Source of the DNA: Pseudobowmanella zhangzhouensis
GTDB lineage: Bacteria > Pseudomonadota > Gammaproteobacteria > Enterobacterales > Alteromonadaceae
Direction of reading: 5' to 3'
DNA: 64,000 nt
Assembly: GCF_042662685.1 (NCBI RefSeq)
Contig: NZ_JBHSYO010000015.1
Location: forward strand, 1 to 64,000
The position numbers and the translations under genes were made by a program. Position 1 is the first letter of the stretch. Every line of letters begins with the position of its first letter. The notes beneath the pieces are model-generated. The model saw nothing but the letters and a program-made list of their open reading frames with translations. It ran no database searches and was not told the origin of the DNA. Shown one piece after another: positions 25,968 to 36,335 of this stretch.

Positions 25968-27029
25968 TTACTCTGCCAATATGTCTCTCAATAACGGTTC
26001 CGGTAACTCAGTGATCACCGCATGACCAATTTTATCTGCGATGACAAAGCGTATGGCACCTTGCTTCACTTTTTTATCATGGCGCATATGCTGGATAAAT
26101 TGCGCATAACCCATGTGAGCAGGGGCTTTGACCGGTAAATCAAAGGCAGCGATCAGGTCGGTGATACGTCGAACTTCTGACGCACTCATCCAACCAAGTG
26201 CTGCTGATGCTTGTGCAGCAAATATCATACCAGTGGCCACTGCTTCGCCGTGCAACCAGGTGCCAAAGCCCATTTCTGCCTCGATTGCATGCCCAAAGGT
26301 ATGGCCGAGATTAAGTATGGCGCGAATATTCTGTTCAGTTTCGTCGGCAGCAACTACCTCTGCTTTTATTTCACAGCTACGCTGCACGGCATAACGGATG
26401 GCCTCAGGCTCTAATGCTTTCAAAGCCCCGACATTATTTTCCAACCAGGCGAAAAATGCCGCATCGTAAATAATGCCGTACTTGATCACTTCCGCCATAC
26501 CGGCGGCAAATTCGCGAGGGGGTAGCGTGTGCAAACTATCGATATCAATTAGCACCGCTTGTGGCTGATAAAACGCGCCTATCATATTTTTACCCAGCGG
26601 ATGGTTTACCGCCGTTTTACCACCAACCGATGAATCCACCTGTGACAGTAAGGTGGTTGGGATTTGTACAAAGGGAATGCCACGCTGATAACAAGCAGCC
26701 GCAAAGCCTGTCAGATCACCGATCACACCGCCACCTAATGCCACTAAACAGGTATCCCGCGCCGCGTGCATGTCCAGCAGTGTGGTCATAATCTGTTCGA
26801 AGCTTTTAAGCGTTTTATATGCTTCGCCGTCGGGAATTTCGATCCATTGAGCATGTGGACAGGCAGCCGCCAACTTTGCACCGTACAAGGCACGAACTGT
26901 GGGATTGGTTACCACCACCAGATGTTGATAAGGAAGATATTGATTGACCAGTTGTGGCTGTTGCAGCAAACCAGTCTGGATACAAATCGGGTAGCTACGC
27001 TCACCCAGACTAACAGTTAACAGGCTCAT
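25968..27029 (-). CDS. aroB: 3-dehydroquinate synthase
   Basis: AroB (353 aa) performs step two of the shikimate pathway, converting DAHP to 3-dehydroquinate with NAD and zinc. NAD-binding GGGVIGDLTGFAAACYQRG and zinc ligands in LNLGHTFGHAIE and WLHGEAVATGM are intact. It lies 27 bp after aroK. Confidence 0.98.
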   Translation of the reverse strand: MSLLTVSLGERSYPICIQTGLLQQPQLVNQYLPYQHLVVVTNPTVRALYGAKLAAACPHAQWIEIPDGEAYKTLKSFEQIMTTLLDMHAARDTCLVALGGGVIGDLTGFAAACYQRGIPFVQIPTTLLSQVDSSVGGKTAVNHPLGKNMIGAFYQPQAVLIDIDSLHTLPPREFAAGMAEVIKYGIIYDAAFFAWLENNVGALKALEPEAIRYAVQRSCEIKAEVVAADETEQNIRAILNLGHTFGHAIEAEMGFGTWLHGEAVATGMIFAAQASAALGWMSASEVRRITDLIAAFDLPVKAPAHMGYAQFIQHMRHDKKVKQGAIRFVIADKIGHAVITELPEPLLRDILAE

Positions 27030-27056
27030 GAGCGTAGCTCCGTAAGAAGGGTTTGA

Positions 27057-27572
27057 TTACAAACCGATTTTTTCGATGATTTGGTTGGCCACTGCGCGCG
27101 CGCTTTGGTCGTCGGTTTGTACCACGTAATCCGCCACTTCTTCATACATAGGATTACGTTCATCGGCCAGGCTACGCAACACCTGCTCAGGTTCACCATT
27201 TTGCAGCAGTGGACGGCGCTTATCACGCTGAGTACGCGCAACTTGCTTCTCGATGGTCGTTTGCAGATACACCACAATACCACGGGCAGATAAACGGTTA
27301 CGGTTTTTCTTGCTGATGATTGAACCACCGCCGGTGGCTAATACAATTCCTTGCTTCTCGGTGAGATCTTCGATGACATTTTCTTCGCGAACTCGAAAAC
27401 CTTCTTCACCCTCCAGATCGAAAACCCAGGCAATATCTGCACCGGTACGGCGCTCAATTTCCTGATCGGAGTCATAAAATTCTAAATGGAGTTCGTCGGC
27501 GAGGTGTCTGCCAATGGTGCTTTTACCTGCACCCATGGGTCCGACGAGAAAGATATTACGTTTTTCGGCCAT
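27057..27572 (-). CDS. aroK: shikimate kinase I
   Basis: AroK (171 aa) phosphorylates shikimate. Walker A is GPMGAGKSTIGRHLA, the shikimate-binding residues are SDQEIERRTGADI and LATGGG, and the lid is RTQRDKRRPLL. It lies 196 bp downstream of the pilQ stop, separated by a terminator. Confidence 0.98.
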   Translation of the reverse strand: MAEKRNIFLVGPMGAGKSTIGRHLADELHLEFYDSDQEIERRTGADIAWVFDLEGEEGFRVREENVIEDLTEKQGIVLATGGGSIISKKNRNRLSARGIVVYLQTTIEKQVARTQRDKRRPLLQNGEPEQVLRSLADERNPMYEEVADYVVQTDDQSARAVANQIIEKIGL

Positions 27573-27727
27573 ATTTTTCAGGTCACAAACTAATAATTAA
27601 TCGTAAGGTGGAAAGCTCTAATACCTCCGGTATTAACCCGGGTCATTTGAGAACGCCGGATTATCTCAGTTTACCTGTCAACTTTGCAAGCATTGCGCCG
27701 TTTAATTAGCCATTATCCGAAGATAAA

Positions 27728-27753
27728 CAAAAACGGCACCCGCAGGTGCCGTT
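27728..27753 (-). terminator. terminator of the pilMNOPQ operon
   Basis: AACGGCACC / GGTGCCGTT with a CGCA loop, followed on the minus strand by five T, starts about 16 bp after the pilQ stop. It separates the pil operon from aroK. Confidence 0.85.
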
Positions 27754-27768
27754 ATCCAATAACCAGAT

Positions 27769-29523
27769 TTACATGGATTCGAGAATAATCTTCGGTGTCA
27801 CGAAAATCAGTAATTCGCGCTTTTCGTTGAGGTTTTGTCTGTTTTTGAACAGATGGCCTAACACCGGAATATCACCCAACAAAGGCACCTGAGTAACAGC
27901 TTGCGTGGCATTTTGCTGGAAAATACCGCCCAACACGATGGTTTCACCGTTTTCCACCAGCACCTGTGTACTGATTTCCTGAGTATCAATGGCGACCGCA
28001 GGACCCGTCGAGGTAGAGACAGTGTCACCACGGGTATCCTGAGTAATCACCAGATCCAGAATAATACGGTTGTCCGGGGTGATATGAGGTGTCACTTTCA
28101 AACTCAACACCGCCTTTTTGAACTCAACCGAGGTAGCGCCACTGGAAGTTGCCTGTACGTATGGAATCTCTGTACCCTGCTCGATATAGGCATCATGCTG
28201 GTTGGCAACTGTAATACGTGGGCTTGCAATCACTTCGCCTTTGTTCTCATTCTCCAGCGCCGATAATTCCAGATCCAAAATGGTGCCATCCGCCAAGCGG
28301 GCAATACTCAGACCAAAACGACCCGCCGCGCCACTGACTGGCAAATTCACATTCAGACGATCTGTCAGAGAAGGAATGTTACCGCTGCCAATGGTTTGCG
28401 CACCTTCCAGCGAACCCGATACCCCATCGGTGTCTTGTTGGTCACTGAACCCCCAGCGTACCCCTAATTCATCGGAAATATTGTCACGTACGGTGACCAT
28501 GCGTGATTCAATCAGCACCTGTTTCACCGGAATATCCAGCGTGCGCACCATATCACGTGCCTGATCGATGGACTCCTGCGTGTCTTTGATCAGAATGGTA
28601 TTGGTTCGCTCATCCACCGTGACAGAACCACGGGCGGTAAGCAGTCCGCCTTCCGGAGATTTCAGAATCGCAGCAATGTTAGCTGCCTTGGCGTAGTTAA
28701 TCTGTAAGTTTGCTGACGTCAGTGGTGCCAGTTCCGCCACCTGTTGTTGCGACTGCAATTGTTGAGCTTCACGCGCTGCCAGTTCATCGGCCGGTGCCAC
28801 CAGCAAAATATTGCCTTCAACACGCTTATCCAGGCCCTTGATTTTCAGGATCATATCCAGTGCCTGATCCCAGGGAACACCGCTCAGGCTGATTGTCACG
28901 TTGCCATTCACAGAATCGGTCGTAACCAGATTAAAGCCATTAACCTGCGCAATGATTTGCAGTACCTGACGTACGGGAACATCCTGAAAATCCAGCGAGA
29001 TAGGTGCACCGGCATAATCGGATTGCACCGCCTCAGCCTCCTGCATCGCTTCTTGCTGACTCACCGGCGAAATCTCAATCACTAAACTGTTGTCACTGCT
29101 TTGCTCAATCCATTTGACATTATCCGCCAACGTGAACACGACTGCGGCGTTCTCACCTTCCTGGAAAGTTTCAATCATCGTCACCACAGACGCGAAGTCC
29201 GTCACATCCAACTGGTATAAATGCTCTTCAGAGACATTAACGTTGGCTAAATTGATGCGCAGTGCATCCGCGGATTTTTCGAACTGAGCATCCACACCCT
29301 GCTGATCGAATACCAATACGGTGCGAGCACCGCCGTCCTGGGTGCGTTGAAATTGCACGTCATTCAGGGTAACCACCTGCATAGTATGTGCTTCGGTGTT
29401 GACCAACACCGGTTCTTGCGCGCTGGCGTGCCAGCCCAGCAAAGATACCGCAGCCAGCGCAACCCAAGGCCAAACGCGACGCTGTTTGTTCAATTTTTTG
29501 TTAAAGATATATCGCTCAGACAT
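27769..29523 (-). CDS. pilQ: type IV pilus secretin PilQ
   Basis: PilQ (584 aa) forms the outer-membrane pore for type IV pili. ATG 29523 is preferred to the in-frame GTG at 29526 because AGGAGA sits 8 bp before it. Domains in order are a signal peptide (about 17-35), one AMIN domain (about 45-140), the secretin N0/STN domain (about 175-245), a NolW domain (about 270-335) and the C-terminal secretin ring with VPLLGDIPVLGHLFKN. One AMIN domain is fewer than in Pseudomonas, so the protein is shorter. It overlaps pilP by 8 bp. Confidence 0.96.
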   Translation of the reverse strand: MSERYIFNKKLNKQRRVWPWVALAAVSLLGWHASAQEPVLVNTEAHTMQVVTLNDVQFQRTQDGGARTVLVFDQQGVDAQFEKSADALRINLANVNVSEEHLYQLDVTDFASVVTMIETFQEGENAAVVFTLADNVKWIEQSSDNSLVIEISPVSQQEAMQEAEAVQSDYAGAPISLDFQDVPVRQVLQIIAQVNGFNLVTTDSVNGNVTISLSGVPWDQALDMILKIKGLDKRVEGNILLVAPADELAAREAQQLQSQQQVAELAPLTSANLQINYAKAANIAAILKSPEGGLLTARGSVTVDERTNTILIKDTQESIDQARDMVRTLDIPVKQVLIESRMVTVRDNISDELGVRWGFSDQQDTDGVSGSLEGAQTIGSGNIPSLTDRLNVNLPVSGAAGRFGLSIARLADGTILDLELSALENENKGEVIASPRITVANQHDAYIEQGTEIPYVQATSSGATSVEFKKAVLSLKVTPHITPDNRIILDLVITQDTRGDTVSTSTGPAVAIDTQEISTQVLVENGETIVLGGIFQQNATQAVTQVPLLGDIPVLGHLFKNRQNLNEKRELLIFVTPKIILESM

Positions 29524-30052
29524 CACTTTGCTCTCCTGCTGCTGAGGCCTTTGTCAACTTGGCATCTTTTCTAAGCCAACACCCGGTGCCATCAGGCAAC
29601 ATTTCTGAAATTACTATCGCGTCCGGCGTGATGCTGGTGACTTTGCCATAAAACAGTCCCAGAAAATCGCCCGGTTTAACTTTGTATAATCCGCCATCAC
29701 TGCTTTGTACCAGCCCCCATTTGGTGCCCATTGCGTCAAATGACCCCTTAAATTGCAGCGCGTCTATCCCATAGCGCTCGAGAGGTTGCTTCTGACGACG
29801 AAAATCGGGCTGAGGACAGTTGACGTTTTTGGTATCCGCCACCTCATAGGTTTCACGCTTAGGACGCTGAAACGGATTACGCTTATCTTTTCCTGTGTAC
29901 TCGAAAGGTGGCATGCGTGAAAACTCAGGGTATTTTTCGATGGTAACCTGAGTCGTACTGTTGACCTGTTGAATAAACGCTTGCAAATCAGACACATCCG
30001 CCTGACATCCAGCCAAGGTCATCAGTGGTAGCAACATAAGCACTTTTTTCAT
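29516..30052 (-). CDS. pilP: type IV pilus assembly lipoprotein PilP
   Basis: PilP (178 aa) is an inner-membrane lipoprotein linking PilN/PilO to the secretin. The lipobox is LAGC (Cys 16), with Gln at position +2. The C-terminal beta-domain (GIDALQFKGSF, GLVQSSDGGLYKVKPGDFLG) is typical. It lies one base after pilO. Confidence 0.95.
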   Translation of the reverse strand: MKKVLMLLPLMTLAGCQADVSDLQAFIQQVNSTTQVTIEKYPEFSRMPPFEYTGKDKRNPFQRPKRETYEVADTKNVNCPQPDFRRQKQPLERYGIDALQFKGSFDAMGTKWGLVQSSDGGLYKVKPGDFLGLFYGKVTSITPDAIVISEMLPDGTGCWLRKDAKLTKASAAGEQSDV

Positions 30053-30053
30053 C

Positions 30054-30650
30054 TTAGCGCTCCACCAATGTGCCAGTACGATAGGTTTTCGCTTTAACCT
30101 TCAGGTTAAGCCCTTCGTTAGTCTGGTTGATATCGAAATCATGCATCGTCACAATACGCGGCAACGCAGCAACACTGGACACAAACTCACCAAACTGGTG
30201 GTAACTGCCCTGTACTTCCATCTGAATCGGTAACTCTGTATAAAATTCTTTGGCGACTTCTGGCTGCCAGTCGAGCAACTTGAAGGTCAAGCCTGCCGAC
30301 GTACCCACATACGTAATGTCATCAAGCAGACCCGGCGTTTCATCACTGGTCGGTAAAGAGCGCAACATAGAAGAAAAGTCATCCTGAATGCGTGCCAGCT
30401 GCTCTTCGTAGGCGCTCAGATTAACGGCGATACCGTACTTCACCTGATAAGTACTGCGTAATTCAGGTTCCTTGGCTTGCTCTTGGTCTAACACCGGTAA
30501 TTTGTCACTGACCACCAGGTAGTAACACAACACACCAACGATAATCGCTTCAACCAGCGCCACCACGGTCTTGACTTCAAACGGCCAGAACGCAACCTGT
30601 TCGAAATCCAGCTCATTCATTTCCTTCAGTTTGGCAAAATCAAATTTCAT
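30054..30650 (-). CDS. pilO: type IV pilus inner-membrane protein PilO
   Basis: PilO (198 aa) has a cytoplasmic N terminus, one membrane helix (about 29-48), a coiled coil and a ferredoxin-like periplasmic domain that dimerises with PilN. It overlaps pilN by 4 bp. Confidence 0.95.
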   Translation of the reverse strand: MKFDFAKLKEMNELDFEQVAFWPFEVKTVVALVEAIIVGVLCYYLVVSDKLPVLDQEQAKEPELRSTYQVKYGIAVNLSAYEEQLARIQDDFSSMLRSLPTSDETPGLLDDITYVGTSAGLTFKLLDWQPEVAKEFYTELPIQMEVQGSYHQFGEFVSSVAALPRIVTMHDFDINQTNEGLNLKVKAKTYRTGTLVER

Positions 30651-31258
30651 TTTTTGCCTCCTTTTTTACCTTTCTTGTCATCCGCTTTGTTTTCAGCCAG
30701 CGTTAGATCCGGAGCAACCTTGTTACTCACGTGAAAGGTAATTTTGAAATCACTCACTGCACCACCTGCATCCTGACTAGCGCGGATCGAAGACAGATCT
30801 TCACGGTCAAACACCTCAGAATTTTGCAACTGGCGCATAAATTCGGCTAGGCGGTTATTGGACTCACTTTGCCCCTGCACCTCAATCTGATTGTTGGTGC
30901 GCTTGAGGCTTTTAAAGCTCACGCCGGCTGGCACAATCTTGGCCAACTCATCCAATACATGTGCAGCAACGTTACGACTGGTTTGTAACTGTTCAATCAG
31001 CGCCATTTGCTGCTCAATCGCTGCTTTCTTCTCTTTAATATCTTTAATTTTCGCAATTTGGGCATCCAGACCGGCAATTTGCGTTTGCATAAACTGATTG
31101 CGGTGACGCTGATTATCAATCATATGGTCGATTGTCATCCCCACCAGATACATCACAGCGAACGCGCCAAAGGCAACAAGCCCCAGTATTCCGAGGTATT
31201 CCTTTTTCTTTGCCTGCCGTTGCTTTTCACGCCACGGCAACAGGTTTATATGTGCCAT
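30647..31258 (-). CDS. pilN: type IV pilus inner-membrane protein PilN
   Basis: PilN (203 aa) starts with the conserved INLLPWR motif that binds PilM in the cytoplasm. A membrane helix (about 22-44) and a coiled coil plus periplasmic domain follow. The lysine-rich C terminus is unusual but short. It overlaps pilM by 13 bp. Confidence 0.95.
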   Translation of the reverse strand: MAHINLLPWREKQRQAKKKEYLGILGLVAFGAFAVMYLVGMTIDHMIDNQRHRNQFMQTQIAGLDAQIAKIKDIKEKKAAIEQQMALIEQLQTSRNVAAHVLDELAKIVPAGVSFKSLKRTNNQIEVQGQSESNNRLAEFMRQLQNSEVFDREDLSSIRASQDAGGAVSDFKITFHVSNKVAPDLTLAENKADDKKGKKGGKK

Positions 31259-32328
31259 GGTGCAAATCCCCGACTCGCCAGCCCTGCGGCAATTGCCATT
31301 TGTGGTGCCAAACGCTCAGCCCCCTGCTTGGCAGCCTGCTCACTGATCGTGAGGTGGGCAAATGGGTTAAAAATCTCGACCTGAATATTCATCTCTCGAC
31401 TTAGCTCTTCGTTAATCGCTTCGATACAGGCGACTCCGCCAGCTATCATGATGGAAGATGGGGTACCTTTTCCAGTTGCACTTGCATACATCTGTATTGC
31501 GCGTGATAACTGCTGAGCCAGATTCGCCACAAATTGCGGCAAAGAGTCCTGCCGCCAGGTCGCTGGCAATTCATTTTGGATAAGCTGACGTTCCGCTTCC
31601 AGCTTATCCAGCGAATTCATAATCGCTAAATCCTGCAAAATCACATCTGAGCCGAACATATGTTCTTTGCAATAAATGACGTCGTCGCCCTGTACAGCAG
31701 CCAGCGTCATCATATTATTGCCAATGTTGGCACACACCACGGGCTGTGGCTGGTCATCTTCCGTGTCGGCAACGGGAGCAAAATGAAGTAATGCATTGGC
31801 CAGCGCATAGGTTTCAACGTCGATGACTTTGGGCACGAACTGCACTTCCTGCAATACGGTGACGCGGGTATCTATCAGATCCCTATGGGCTGCGGTTAAT
31901 AGCACATCGACTTTTTCTTCTGCGGCTTTACTGTCACCTAACTCCTCGAAGTCCAGGTAAACCTGATCTAATGGATAAGGGATCAAACTGTCGGCTTCCA
32001 GTTCAATCTGGGTTTCCAGCTCCAGATCATTCATCCCTTTATCCATGTAGACCACTTTAGTAATGACAGAGCTTCCGGAAACGGCAGTGGCGATATCATC
32101 TTGTTTGGTTTTCAGGGCTAACTTTACTTTGCGCAACGTATTGCTCAACGCTTCAGCGTCACGCACGTCACGGTCAACCAATACATTGGCCGGTAAATAC
32201 TCACAGGCGCAGGCTGCCACTTCGTGACCATTCTCGGTTTCTTGTAAAAGCACCGCCTTTACCGCGCGGGAGCCAATATCAATGCCGATAATTTGCGCCT
32301 GCTTTTTCTTTAAAATTTGTTTTAACAC
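31246..32328 (-). CDS. pilM: type IV pilus actin-like ATPase PilM
   Basis: PilM (360 aa) is an FtsA-like cytoplasmic protein. ATP-binding elements are visible as GIDIGSRAVKAV (phosphate 1) and IMIAGGVACIEAI (adenosine). It binds PilN and signals to the pilus machine. It is the first gene of pilMNOPQ, divergent from mrcA across 134 bp, as in many gammaproteobacteria. Confidence 0.96.
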   Translation of the reverse strand: MLKQILKKKQAQIIGIDIGSRAVKAVLLQETENGHEVAACACEYLPANVLVDRDVRDAEALSNTLRKVKLALKTKQDDIATAVSGSSVITKVVYMDKGMNDLELETQIELEADSLIPYPLDQVYLDFEELGDSKAAEEKVDVLLTAAHRDLIDTRVTVLQEVQFVPKVIDVETYALANALLHFAPVADTEDDQPQPVVCANIGNNMMTLAAVQGDDVIYCKEHMFGSDVILQDLAIMNSLDKLEAERQLIQNELPATWRQDSLPQFVANLAQQLSRAIQMYASATGKGTPSSIMIAGGVACIEAINEELSREMNIQVEIFNPFAHLTISEQAAKQGAERLAPQMAIAAGLASRGFAPWHI

Positions 32329-32462
32329 CGGTTAAGCCCATCCAGTTGATACCGCGGGAAGCATATTATTAACTTATTTTACTTCCTAATTGGTTCTAAT
32401 AACGGTACATAGGTATAAAATATAAGTCATTTTGCTGTAATTGCCCTGTTATCATTAGTTTT

Positions 32463-35018
32463 GTGAAGTATCTCAAACGTTTATTCTTACTTACCCTGAT
32501 AGGTTGCTTTTTAGCGACCGGGCTGATTATTGGCCTTTATTATTACTATAAACCGCAACTTCCCAGTGTAGACGTATTAAAAGATGTGCATTTACAAACA
32601 CCGCTGCAAATTTATACGTCAGATGGCAAGTTAATTTCCCAGTACGGAATTAAGCGCCGTATTCCGCTTAAACTGTCAGAAATACCGCAGCCCCTGATCG
32701 ATGCAGTAATCGCCACTGAAGACAGTCGTTTTTACGAGCACCCTGGTATCGACTTTATCGGCGTTTTTCGCGCCGCCGTTAACCTAATTCGCACAGGAGA
32801 GCGCAGTCAGGGTGCCAGTACCCTGACCATGCAGCTGGCTCGGGGATTTTTCCTCAGTCGCGAAAAGAAATTCGAACGCAAGATAAAAGAAATTTTTATC
32901 GCCCTGGCGATGGAACAGGTCCTCAGTAAGGATGAAATCCTTGAGCTTTACCTGAATAAATATGAATTAGGCCATCGCGCATTTGGTGTTGGTGCTGCCG
33001 CGCAGGTCTATTACGGCAAAAACGTTCAGGAGCTGACACTGGCGCAAATGGCAACCATCGCCGGTTTACACCAGGCACCGTCACTGCTGAATCCCATCAG
33101 CCACCCCTCGCGTTCAATGGAACGTCGCCGCATAGTGTTATTGCGTATGCTGGATGAAGGTTACATTAACAAAGACCAATACATGGAGGCGGTTGCGGCG
33201 CCCGTCACGGCCCGCTTGCACGGAGCAGAAATCGAAGTCAACGCCCCTTACGTAGCTGATTTAGCCTATCAGGAAATGGTACGCCGATATGGTCGCGAAG
33301 AAGCCGAGACGATGGGCTACAAAGTTTATCTCACAACCCCATCCGATATTCAGCAAGCGGCAACAGACGCGGTCATTCAGAACCTGCACGATTATGACGA
33401 ACGTCATGGATACCGCGGGCCGATAGCTCAACTTTGGCCGGCCGACCAACCAACTCCCGTTGACGAAACGCAAATACTCGACATGCTCTCCGCCACGCCG
33501 GCATACAGCCCATTGACCCCGGCAGCCGTGTTGGCAGTACAGGAACAATCTATCGACGTAGTGAACAAAGACGGTACCCGGCTGAGAATTGACTGGGATG
33601 GCCTCGCCTGGGCACGACAGTTTATTTCCGATATTGAACAAGGGCCTGATCCTCAGACAGCAGCAGACATTGCGCAGGTAGGTCAGCTTATTTACATCCG
33701 CCAGAATCAGCAGCAACAATGGCAAATTAGTCAAATTCCCGATGTGACCGGCGCGTTTGTTGCGCTGGATCCGCTTAACGGAGCGATCCGCGCTTTGGTC
33801 GGCGGTTATAACTTCTATCACAGCGAGTTTAACCGGGCGACTCAGGCTAAACGTCAGGTCGGATCTAACATTAAACCCTTTGTTTATTCCTCTGCTCTGG
33901 AACATGGCTTTACCCCAGCCAGCATCATTAACGATGCGCCAATCAATCAGTGGGATCGTGCCTCAGGGTTGGCGTGGCGTCCAAAGAACTCACCGGAAGA
34001 ATATGATGGGCCCATTCGTATGCGAGTGGCGCTGGGTAAGTCTAAAAACGTGGTCTCCGTACGATTGCTGCGGGCGGTAGGGCTGGATAATGTTATCAAT
34101 CATCTGGCCAATTTTGGCTTTAACCCAAAAGAACTTCCGCGCGATGAGTCGCTGGCACTGGGTTCTGCGTCTCTGACCCCGCTGCAGGTGGCAACCGGCT
34201 TCAGTACCTTCGCCAATGGTGGATTTTTAGTCGAGCCCTATTTGGTCGAGCGGGTAGAAAATATTGATGGTGACACGATTTGGCAAGCCAATCCCGCGCT
34301 GGCGTGCCGAGAATGCGTGCTAACCAATCTACTCGATACGCCGACAGAACCCGACACAACGCAGCAAACCCGCGAAGAATTGGAGTCGTCACAAAGCCTC
34401 GAAGCACCGAAAGCACCGCGGGTAATCAGTGCCGATAATGCATTCTTAATGACCGATATGATGCGTACTGCCTTAAAGACTAATGGCAAATGGGGCACCA
34501 ACACCTACTGGCAAGGTACGGGTTGGCGTGCCGCGAATCTTTTGCATCGTGATGACGTAGCAGGCAAAACCGGTACCACCAACGATGCGCGCGATACCTG
34601 GTTTAGCGGATTTACCCCGAATCTCGTAGCTACCAGTTGGGTTGGCTTTGACGATATGAGCCGCATGCTGGGGCGCACGAGCGCAAACCAGTATCTGATA
34701 AATCAGAATCCCCAACGTTATAACTGGTTGGGTAATGCCATGGTAGGTGGCGAAGACGGCGCCAGAGTGGCGCAACCAGCGTGGATTCGATTTATGCAGC
34801 AGGCCTTGTTGAAAGAGGCGGAACAGGAGTTTTTTGTACCGCCGAATATTGTCACAGTCAGAATTGACCGCAGCACAGGCAAACTCACTCAACGCAGTGA
34901 TTTCACCTCGCGCTTTGAATATTTTAAGGCCGGCACGCAACCGACCCAATTTGTGCGTGATGACGAAATAGAACAGACCCAGCAAACTGAGCAGTCAACA
35001 CTGGGCGATATTTTCTAG
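32463..35018 (+). CDS. mrcA: penicillin-binding protein 1A (bifunctional class A)
   Basis: PBP1A (851 aa) polymerises and cross-links peptidoglycan. The start is GTG (32463). One membrane helix (about 8-28) is followed by the GT51 transglycosylase domain with catalytic EDSRFYEHPGID and GASTLTMQLAR, an OB-like insert (about 310-430), and the transpeptidase with SxxK in GSNIKPFVY, SKN in GKSKNVVS and KTG in AGKTGTTND. Its regulator LpoA is not in the window. Confidence 0.97.
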   Translation: MKYLKRLFLLTLIGCFLATGLIIGLYYYYKPQLPSVDVLKDVHLQTPLQIYTSDGKLISQYGIKRRIPLKLSEIPQPLIDAVIATEDSRFYEHPGIDFIGVFRAAVNLIRTGERSQGASTLTMQLARGFFLSREKKFERKIKEIFIALAMEQVLSKDEILELYLNKYELGHRAFGVGAAAQVYYGKNVQELTLAQMATIAGLHQAPSLLNPISHPSRSMERRRIVLLRMLDEGYINKDQYMEAVAAPVTARLHGAEIEVNAPYVADLAYQEMVRRYGREEAETMGYKVYLTTPSDIQQAATDAVIQNLHDYDERHGYRGPIAQLWPADQPTPVDETQILDMLSATPAYSPLTPAAVLAVQEQSIDVVNKDGTRLRIDWDGLAWARQFISDIEQGPDPQTAADIAQVGQLIYIRQNQQQQWQISQIPDVTGAFVALDPLNGAIRALVGGYNFYHSEFNRATQAKRQVGSNIKPFVYSSALEHGFTPASIINDAPINQWDRASGLAWRPKNSPEEYDGPIRMRVALGKSKNVVSVRLLRAVGLDNVINHLANFGFNPKELPRDESLALGSASLTPLQVATGFSTFANGGFLVEPYLVERVENIDGDTIWQANPALACRECVLTNLLDTPTEPDTTQQTREELESSQSLEAPKAPRVISADNAFLMTDMMRTALKTNGKWGTNTYWQGTGWRAANLLHRDDVAGKTGTTNDARDTWFSGFTPNLVATSWVGFDDMSRMLGRTSANQYLINQNPQRYNWLGNAMVGGEDGARVAQPAWIRFMQQALLKEAEQEFFVPPNIVTVRIDRSTGKLTQRSDFTSRFEYFKAGTQPTQFVRDDEIEQTQQTEQSTLGDIF

Positions 35019-35084
35019 CCGACAAACTTTACTTCAACACAATTTGGCATAGGTTTAGTAGATGACAGGTAGTTTGTTGTCCCT

Positions 35085-36335
35085 ATGCCATTTCAGCACC
35101 ACAGTGATGACCAGCAGATAAAACACACGCTTAATATTGCGCGGCGACGTGTCATTATCACCGTTTGCATGGTGATCATTACGCCGTTTTTGAGTATCTG
35201 GCTGTTTTACGCCGAAGCACAACGTACCTTTAAGAGTGATTTTCTCGACCATATCAATGAAATGGCGACCGTGGCGGCAAACCTTATCGATCCGGTACAA
35301 CATGCCTATCTGGCGAACCAGACGCAGTTAGATAAGTCCATCGCGGACATGGTACTACAGCCGTTAGCACAGCTGCATCGCAGTCTCAAAGATGTGCACT
35401 ACGTCAGTACCCTGACCATTGAAAACAACACCACCTTTTTGATCCTCGACACCGCATGGGTACTGGAAGACGGTGATACCGCGTATGTTCTGGAGGCATC
35501 AGATTTTCGCGAGGAATTTCCCCCACAGGATGAATTTGACTACGAGTCGTATGCGGTACTGTCAGAGGGCAAAAATTATATCTTTACCCATTTATATACC
35601 GATGAATACGGTACCTTTATCGCAGCTGCCGCACCAATTCCTCGCGTTGGCGACACCCCACAGGCATTTGTTATTCTTGAAATAAACGCCGCCACCTTAC
35701 TGGCACGTGAACAACAACTGAGTCGCAATCTGATGATTTCATGTGCCGCAGCATTGGTGATTATCGGCACTATCTTATTGTTTATGTTGCGTAACTTTAT
35801 GCTGATGCGCCAGGCGTTTACGCTGATTGGTGAGCAACGGGATGAATTCCAGCAACGCTCTCTGACAGACCCCTTAACCGGAATTTTTAACCGTCGGGCA
35901 TTTGATCTGGCATTACAGCGTGAGATGTCGGACGACTCGGATTATCTGGCATTGATAATGTTTGATATCGATCACTTCAAACAGGTGAATGATACCCATG
36001 GCCATGATGTGGGCGATTTGGTATTACAGGATCTTGCCCTGTTGGTAGAAAGCCACATTCGCAACCATGATGTATTCGCCAGAACCGGCGGAGAAGAATT
36101 CACCATTATCAGTCGTCACCGTGAACGGAAAGGCGCGTGGGAGCAGGCCGAAAAGTTGCGCGAAATCGTTGCCGGCCATGATGTTCATTTTAACGGCGGG
36201 TCGTTAACCGTCACCATCAGTGCAGGCCTGCATTTGATCAACTATACCGAGCAACCGGCTGATGCGCTCAAAGCGGCCGACACTGCACTTTATCTTGCCA
36301 AGCAAAATGGCCGAAATCGCGTCGAACAAAGCTAA
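35085..36335 (+). CDS. membrane-bound diguanylate cyclase (GGEEF)
   Basis: A 416-residue protein that should make cyclic di-GMP. Two membrane helices (about 23-42 and 215-237) bracket a periplasmic sensor of about 170 residues, probably a CACHE/PAS-like fold. The GGDEF domain (about 258-416) has an intact active-site GGEEF (335-339) and an inhibitory I-site RNHD (326-329), exactly five residues before it. There is no EAL domain. The ligand is unknown. It stands alone 66 bp after mrcA. Confidence 0.92.
   Translation: MPFQHHSDDQQIKHTLNIARRRVIITVCMVIITPFLSIWLFYAEAQRTFKSDFLDHINEMATVAANLIDPVQHAYLANQTQLDKSIADMVLQPLAQLHRSLKDVHYVSTLTIENNTTFLILDTAWVLEDGDTAYVLEASDFREEFPPQDEFDYESYAVLSEGKNYIFTHLYTDEYGTFIAAAAPIPRVGDTPQAFVILEINAATLLAREQQLSRNLMISCAAALVIIGTILLFMLRNFMLMRQAFTLIGEQRDEFQQRSLTDPLTGIFNRRAFDLALQREMSDDSDYLALIMFDIDHFKQVNDTHGHDVGDLVLQDLALLVESHIRNHDVFARTGGEEFTIISRHRERKGAWEQAEKLREIVAGHDVHFNGGSLTVTISAGLHLINYTEQPADALKAADTALYLAKQNGRNRVEQS

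Noticed and set aside
33261..33905. Long minus-strand open frames (33261-33905, 34473-34985) opposite mrcA
   Set aside because: They are shadows of the intact PBP1A gene, with no ribosome-binding site and no domain.
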